Part shown: piece by piece, positions 57,978 through 64,000 of the stretch | Position numbering within the stretch: position 1 is the first letter of the stretch | Layout: each line of letters begins with the position of its first letter | Source: Amaurobius ferox | Lineage: Eukaryota; Arthropoda; Arachnida; Araneae; Amaurobiidae | Length of the DNA: 64,000 nt | NCBI GenBank assembly: GCA_951213105.1 | Contig: OX578140.1 | Coordinates: forward strand, 115,862,653-115,926,652 | Direction: 5' to 3' | Notes under the pieces: model-generated | Told to the model about the DNA's origin: nothing | Databases searched by the model: none | Seen by the model: only the letters and a program-made list of their open reading frames with translations | Position numbers and translations under genes: made by a program

Positions 57978-59700
57978 AGTTGACGTAAACATGAATTTTT
58001 ATAATTTTTTCTGGACATTAATTATTTTTTGTAGGTAATTTTCTCTAAATAGTTAAATTATACTGTATACTACTAATTGGATAATTAATTATTCACGGGT
58101 CCGGGTAGAAAGATTTTTCTTGCTAGCTGTAATACAATCGAACTAGCACTATGCGATAATCCGCCATAACAATGAAGTGTTCTGTCATAAGTCAACGATG
58201 CACAGTATAATAATAATAAGACTCCTTATTTTATTTTTGTATTTTATGCTGTCATTATAGTCATCATAGTATAGACTACATTAAAAGTGCTACATAACCG
58301 CTTTTTATTCTCTGCAATAGAGTTGGGTACGTTTTGTTCAGTGATTAACATATAATATTCAAAAGTGTTCTACTTTTGAATATTTTATGTTAATCATATA
58401 TCACTGAACAAAACGTACTGCAGTACAAACTTCCAATTAAATAAAATTCTAACAAGTAATACCTATACTTAAAACAGCAATATTGTCATGAGCGAAAAAT
58501 ATATGTTTACTTAAACACAATAAAAAAAAGTTGAATCTTGTTCAGGAGGATTTATTTTATATTCTTATGTACAGTCTTCCCAAAAGAAGATCATCCTATT
58601 TTCAGTAGGAGGGGTGGGGGGTAAACCTCTGAAATACTAGAGCTTAGAGATAAACTCAAAATAAAGTAAGCTGAATGAAGTTAAACTCATTTTTTCTCCT
58701 GACTGCTTTGTCAAAACAATTCGCTTCAATGTGTTCTTTCATTCGGAAGGAGGGGTTTTAGGTTCAACTTGTAATTGGATTGCCTGTTTATTGACAGGAG
58801 AGAGAGAAAAAGGAAGCTGTGTTCAGATTTTTCTGTATTTTCTTCATAATAAGATAAAATCGTATGTGCCCAGTACATGACTTGAGTTGCAGATTAAAGA
58901 ATTACGATGTTCTTGGTTAACGATACAAGAAATTAGAGCCTTTTACAATTTAATCATTAGCATGTTCATTGTTATTAATTGCAGTTAGGAATTCAAATTT
59001 TTATTAAAATTTCTTTGCTCATTGTTTTTATAAGATATCCTACTCCAAGTGAAAAGTAAAAATTTTAATATTTTAAGAACGGTTCGTAATAACGCAGCTA
59101 TGGTATCCGTGTATTTTCGGTTAAAATAAACTTACACATCATTTAGAATTTTAGACTATTGGTAATGTAGAGCACGTTTTAACTGTTTTTTCTATTTGAA
59201 GCGCAATTTTAAAGTTTTTCAAATTTTGTCATTTGCCTTTAAATAATTAATTACATACAATATTGCAGTAGTATTATTAATATACTTATTTTATAACTAC
59301 GAAATACTATTTTAACTTTTGAATATCACTACTCAAAAAATTGCGAAAAATCGATGATCCTCTGACGTTCAATAGTTGAAACAATCGTAATAAAGTGCGA
59401 TTTTATTTGCATAAATTGTTAGAAAAATATCGCGCTCCATGTAGAAAAATAAAATTTCTAATATATCGAGAACAAATCGTGATGACCCTTAAGCAGTCGT
59501 GTCCTGTAATTTCTCGGAGTTTAAAAACAGTCTCATCAAATAACTAGGAAGGAAATACTTGCCAAACTAAAGTTTAAAAATTGGGAGAAATTTAGGAGTA
59601 AGTAAAAAGAACAGCAGAAGAAATCAAAAGAACGGAATTGTTATTTTCCATCCTCGTACAGGTTCCTAAAGCATAAGAAAAATTCAACATTCAATTGCTC
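57978..59700 (+). repeat. E-family repeat copy 2, uninterrupted
   Basis: Colinear with 48190-49467 plus 55742-56130. It shows the undisturbed site TTGAATATCACTACTCAAAA at 59318-59337, where copy 1 has the Polinton-derived element. It contains a small inverted segment at 58335-58420 (ACGTTTTGTTCAGTGAT and its inverse) not present in that form in copy 1. Confidence 0.8.
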
Positions 59701-60499
59701 ACTTTTCTTGTTTCTAAGTTTATATTTTTCATTTTTTATAATTTTCATTTTGCAACGATTTCCTTTATGGGTTAATTAATGCAGATGTTTATTAAAATAC
59801 GCCTTTTTTCTTAGCGTATACCTTGCCGCTTTCTGAAGGCAGAAAGTGTATCCCACCGCTGAATTCAAACTATTGAGTTTGAATGATTTAACAACATATA
59901 GAGCAGCAGAAAATATTGGTAGTCACAGCAGCACATGACTTGCCACAAAGACATGCTATTCAGTAACCGTTGTGACGCGTTATTGGTTTTAAAAGAAACA
60001 TCAATGTATGAATGCAAGACTTATCTTACTGTTAAAACGCAATCGTGCATGTATATTAATGGAATTGTGAAGCCCTTACTATCCATATTCAACCCCTACT
60101 CAGATAGAAATGGTGATTTTTTTAAACGTAGACATCAAACAGAAGAAGGGACATAGCCATTCAAAAAATCGAAAAATTTGTTAGATGTTTAAATATTTGT
60201 AAAGATCTCATTTTGGGTGGTAAAAAGAAGGGTGTGAAGAAAATTTATCTTTTTATTCGAAAATGAAGTTAGAACCTCGTTTTTTCTGAAGAGAGATAAA
60301 AACATTTCAAAGGCCTCTAGAAGCTAGATATTCGATAAAGTCGTAGTTATTTTAATACAGATTTTTAAAAATCGCAAAATACACAGAAGAACTTTTTGAG
60401 AACAAAGAAGCTTCTCTTCTTGTTCATTGATTCTTTTGCTCGTGGAGTTTAAAGGTCAGACAGTCGACACAGTTCGAAAAAGTAGAAATAAAAGGCAGG
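59701..60499. other. unassigned stretch
   Basis: CTTTCTGAAGGCAGAAAG at about 59832 is a small perfect hairpin. CAGCAGCACATGACTTGCC at about 59925 resembles the A-family tail on the minus strand. The frame at 59935-60156 is not recognisable. Confidence 0.4.
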
Positions 60500-61055
60500 G
60501 ACTTCAAATGTTGTCATTGTGAAGTGATAAACTCGTGGGTCTTTGCTCTATAAAACTTCCATTCCTTTTGTTGTAACTTTATTTGTTAATTTTTATATTA
60601 ACATTCATTCATCATTTCATAACATTCATGCAGAAAGTCGGTATGTTTTTTAAATCTACTTTCTATATTTCTGAGAGCAACAGATGGCAGTTGCTGCTCC
60701 CTCGTTCCAGAATGTCGAACGCACTAAAAATATACATTACAGCTCCAGTGGAAGGCATTTTGGCTGTCAAGAAGTGGTAAGTCTTGCTTCTAAAGAACTT
60801 CTATTCTTTTCTTCGTGATTCTGTTTCTTCATTTTTTAAATTAAACTACCCATTTCATATTTTTATTTCAAAGCGATGTAAAATTACATCATTAATAAAC
60901 TCTTGGATAGGACCTTCAAATTTTGTCATTGTAAAATATTATGTTTTAGCTCTACCAAACTTCAATACTTTTTGTTGTAACTTTATTTGTTAATTATTTT
61001 ACAATAAAATTCATCATTTGATAACTTTCATCCGGAAAGTCGTTGTGTTTTTTTG
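60500..61055 (+). repeat. short direct repeats (~150 bp) spaced ~400 bp
   Basis: 60505-60655 and 60905-61055 share TCAAAT(G/T)TTGTCATTGT, TTTTGTTGTAACTTTATTTG and CGGAAAGTCG-like stretches in order. A third weak echo lies at about 60775-60850. Confidence 0.55.
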
Positions 61056-61059
61056 CTCG

Positions 61060-61793
61060 AAATTCTTTCCTCTCCTCAAAAGAGGGTAGAAATCATGTGA
61101 CACCATTTACCGAGAAATACGAGATAAACAACAAGAGTGAAAGGTAAACAACATATTTCAATGTATGGAGGCGTACTTTTCTCTCGCTTGCTGAAGAAGC
61201 ATTTAAAAGTCAAAAAGTTAATTTTGAGAATTTAACAAATTGAGATATGATTCTTATAATATGAGATTGTAGCATTATTATAATTATTTCCTGAAAAAGT
61301 TATGTTTCTACGATATTAACTTCACAAGTTAGCAATTAAGATTGAAAGTCTGCTTTAATTAGAATAAATTCATATTGAAACTGCCGTGGAAGGGTGATTT
61401 TTAAATCATCCTCTTCATAAAGCTATTTGTCAGGTGACACTTGCTCCGATTTAGATGCAATATTTACGTTGTATATTTGACTCTGCAATGGAACAACTCG
61501 GCTTGCTCACGCTAAATTTGGGCCCAAATTTGTTACTTTGCGCCCACACAAAAAAGTGGCAGGACAACGTAAATGGGTTGTCAGAGATGGGCGGGGCTTT
61601 TGCGTCTGATGCTCAGTCACAAAATTTGCTAAAAATCTTACTGCTATAGAAACTGGTTGCGTTGCTATATATTTATTGACGACTAACAGCAAAATCTGCT
61701 AGTTTATTGTTGTATTCTGCGTCAAGTTCTTCATGTCCATTCATGTCTGCGAATCGCGTACCGAGTTCTCTTCACGTATATAGGAAAGCGCTG
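61060..61793. other. unassigned stretch
   Basis: No feature supported; frames at 61455-61692 overlap on both strands and are not recognisable. Confidence 0.35.
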
Positions 61794-62000
61794 GGAATGA
61801 AGTCTGGACCTAAACGCCGGTAAAGGAGTCTGAACCTGAACGCTCGGAATGGTGGCTGGACCTGAACGCTCAAAATGAGGTCTGGACCTGAACGCTTCGA
61901 ATGGCGTCTGGACCTGAACGCTCGTAATTAAGTCTGGACAGGAACGCTCGGAATGGAATCTGAATTTGAACGCTCGGAATGGAATCTGGATCATAAGCTC
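61794..62000. repeat. 26-bp minisatellite, 8 units
   Basis: Units of the form GGAATGG(A)(G)TCTGGACC-TGAACGCTC repeat every 26 bp without indels; the eighth begins at 61976 and is slightly short. Because 26 is not a multiple of 3, all three frames cycle. The 87-codon minus-strand frame is open only by composition. Confidence 0.92.
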
Positions 62001-62279
62001 ATGGCTATGTCAGCTAAACTGATATGCTGAAATGCTGCCATTTATCAAATTCCTTGTCAAGCTAAACCGCTTAAAAGAACATAAAATCTATGCGTAAAAC
62101 CAAGAAATTAATTAATGTTATATCGCTAATCATTATTGGATCCCTAGTCATTGGTTTTTTTGTTCCCCCCCTCCCTCCATTATTTAAAAGTGTTCTTCAG
62201 TTTTCGATTTGGATTCCTTTGAATCCTCTTATATTAATAAAAACTCCAAAAATCAAGTTAATAATTTATCGATAAGTCC

Positions 62280-62580
62280 ATATTTCTCCGAGGTACAACA
62301 TGACTCCTTCTAATCTTTTGTATCTTTGAGTCCATATTCTCTGTCTTTTGTTTTCTTGTTAGCGTCTCACGTTCCCTATTTCCTTGTTTTTTAAGCTTTC
62401 TATTTTCATTTCCCTTTGGTGCCACTAGGTGACGCCTCTATATTAAGGTATCGTTGAACCACTTCAGTTTGGTTGACATAGCCTTGCGCTTATTTGGTAG
62501 CTCAGGCTCAGACTTTTTGCATTAAAGAAGGAAATCCAGCTGATTTCCAAAACATACGGAAGCTTATTTTTACTAAACTT
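62280..62580 (+). repeat. repeat I, copy 2
   Basis: Relative of 41960-42235. It contains GGTGCCACTAGGTGACGCCT and CACTTCAGTTTGGTTGACAT. Class unknown. Confidence 0.4.
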
Positions 62581-62619
62581 CCACTACATTTTAAATTATA
62601 AAGCATTCCATTAGTAATG

Positions 62620-62760
62620 TGTATAACCACACACATACACAAACCTCACGCTAAAATGATTGCCTATTGCTGATGAAAACTGTTTAGCTCATTTTACATG
62701 TTTATCTCAGTCACATAGCTTTCCCAATGCATTTACTATACATTATAAGGAATGTTAAAC
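62620..62760 (-). repeat. possible eroded 5' end of a B-type repeat
   Basis: On the minus strand ACATTCCTTATAATGTATAG...GGGAAAGCTATGTGAC resembles the B start, and GAGGTTTGTGTATGTGTGTG follows at the microsatellite position. Confidence 0.35.
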
Positions 62761-63480
62761 TTTGTAATTTGCCAAAAATTTGATTTTGAAAATTCGAAAC
62801 CTGAGCTCTAAATGTGAATCACGTTTTAATAAATGTTTTAGACATTATCGTTCATTGTAAGGAATGTAAAAGGATTAATCAAATTGTAAAATTCCCGTGT
62901 GTAAATCCATCGAAATTACTAATTCGAATTCTTAATTCTGTTATAAAATTTCCATTCATGTATACTATGCTTTATAGAGAACATAGAAAAGGGTATCAGT
63001 CTATATCTAATCATGATTTATTCCTACGATTTCTAAAAAGTAATTGTTTTCTTAGTCTCTTTCATTAGAAATCCTAAGGATTGTTAGTAAGATCAAATTC
63101 CAACAGAAATTATCACTGACAGCTCTTAAGTAATTCGGAGACAAATATCTGGAATACTAAAAAAGGAAATCGATCTGCTAGTATCCAGGGATATAACGCA
63201 TTTGTCTTAATTTGAGGGGATAACGAAAGTGGGATAGCGCTGTTCCACCACCAGCTGGATGAGGATATAAAAGACTGAATTGTAGTAGCCGCTTAATATT
63301 TTTCATACATTTATATTTCATATTGTTTAGTGCTATTTCTATTATAAACAGAATCATACATATTTTTATAAGCTTTCTTTCTCAAGTTATTATTATTTCA
63401 TTTTGTTTGTTTTTGCAAAAATCCTTAAATTATTTTTTCACACTGAAATTTTTGAGATACGGCTAAGTGGTACAAGTTAA
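62761..63480. other. unassigned stretch
   Basis: No coding, RNA or repeat feature supported. Confidence 0.35.
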
Positions 63481-63489
63481 AGTTACCAA

Positions 63490-64000
63490 CTCTTAAGAGT
63501 GTTCAACAAACTCCCTCCAACATCAATGCACTAAGAAGGCGACTTTTCCAAAGATTAAATACTTCAAGCCATCCATTTCTGGAAATCGATGAAAAATATG
63601 CTTTTATAGCCTCATCAATATCATCTTCGACCGACGCCCATATAAGATTTTTTTAGATTAAAAATAGCCAAAAGTCATACATAGCAAGATCAGGAGAGTA
63701 GGGTGGATGTTCTATCACTTTGGTGTTTTTTTCTTGTTCAAGAAATTCGACTGTCATTCTTGCTGAATGAGAAGGTACATTTTCATGGTGAAGCATGAGT
63801 CCCCCAACATTCATTTGCTGAAGAATGTCTGGAAGACACTGATGGTGTACCAATTAGCTGTAACTGTTTTTTGTCCCTCTAGCTTTATGACTTTGACCAG
63901 CCCTGCACTTCTGAAGAACACGGTATGTGTATATTACTTTTTTCGTTGCCCGTTGTCTTTTCACCATTGTTGGTTTGGGGTCATATTCAAAGACCCATAC
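63490..64000 (-). pseudogene. mariner-type transposase, C-terminal part, broken and cut by the window edge
   Basis: Minus-strand reading from the edge. WVFEYDPKPT comes first, then after a frameshift FFRSAGLVKVIKLEGQKTVT-ANWYT, followed by QCLPDILQQMN. LMLHHENVPSHSA is next: this is the second catalytic Asp site, where Asp is replaced by Glu. Then KVIEHPPYSPDLAMYDFWLF keeps the third Asp at the DD34D spacing. A stop follows after FLI, then family-like tail sequence continues (VEDDIDEAIKAYFSSI). At least two frameshifts and two stops make it non-functional. The N-terminus lies outside the window. Confidence 0.88.

Overview
This window is AT-rich, intron-era eukaryotic DNA made almost entirely of transposable elements and their remains. 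I find no intact host protein gene and no convincing functional tRNA or rRNA gene. The mix fits an arthropod: mariner and Tc1-type transposases, piggyBac- and hAT-type miniature elements, a Penelope-like retroelement, a Polinton/Maverick DNA polymerase and tRNA-derived SINEs. A spider or other chelicerate is my guess, but the sequence does not prove it.

The dominant component is a superfamily of roughly 0.65-1 kb non-autonomous repeats, here called A, B, D and (more distantly) C. A has ten copies: 925-1689, 1690-2490, 24618-25258, 38082-38876, 40598-41337, 42630-43446, 43454-44074, 44427-45213, 45735-46549 and 46554-47405. B has five: 16474-17455, 22256-23246, 32099-33062, 36929-37903 and 41343-41849. 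D is at 3240-3592. C is at 7757-8770, 25259-26225 and 56131-57930. All start with a palindrome, carry a (TG)n/(TCTG)n microsatellite followed by a conserved block, and (A, B and C) repeat half of the 5' palindrome just before a small 3' hairpin. Several A copies sit head to tail. I could not match this design to a named class.

Region by region. 1-9 kb: A dimer, D, a CG/TG microsatellite, repeat G, a Tc1 deletion derivative and C. 9-20 kb: mostly unassigned sequence, two reverse-oriented LTR-like repeats (F), a SINE nested in another retroposed insertion, B, and a 233-bp piggyBac MITE bounded by TTAA. 20-26 kb: a degenerate ~250-290 bp satellite (H) split by a 1.7-kb inverted repeat and a B copy, then A and C. 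26.8-31 kb: a head-to-tail array of Penelope-like sequences, each bounded by (TA)n, on the minus strand. 32-38 kb: B, then a Tc1 derivative split by a 1582-bp hAT-type element with an exact 8-bp target duplication, the hAT itself holding a large palindrome. 38-47.4 kb: dense A and B copies.

48.2-59.7 kb: a 1.7-kb repeat (E) present twice. The first copy is split by a 6.3-kb Polinton-derived element with ~1.3-kb inverted ends, both carrying the 3' end of a protein-primed DNA polymerase B gene. One arm continues into a nearly complete but broken polymerase gene. A C copy split by a SINE dimer lies between the two E copies. 59.7-64 kb: unassigned AT-rich DNA, short direct repeats, a 26-bp minisatellite, and a broken mariner transposase at the window edge.

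The genes do not form a pathway. The window reads as layered insertions whose order can be partly reconstructed from target-site duplications and uninterrupted paralogous copies. All family assignments rest on motifs read by eye, without database searches.
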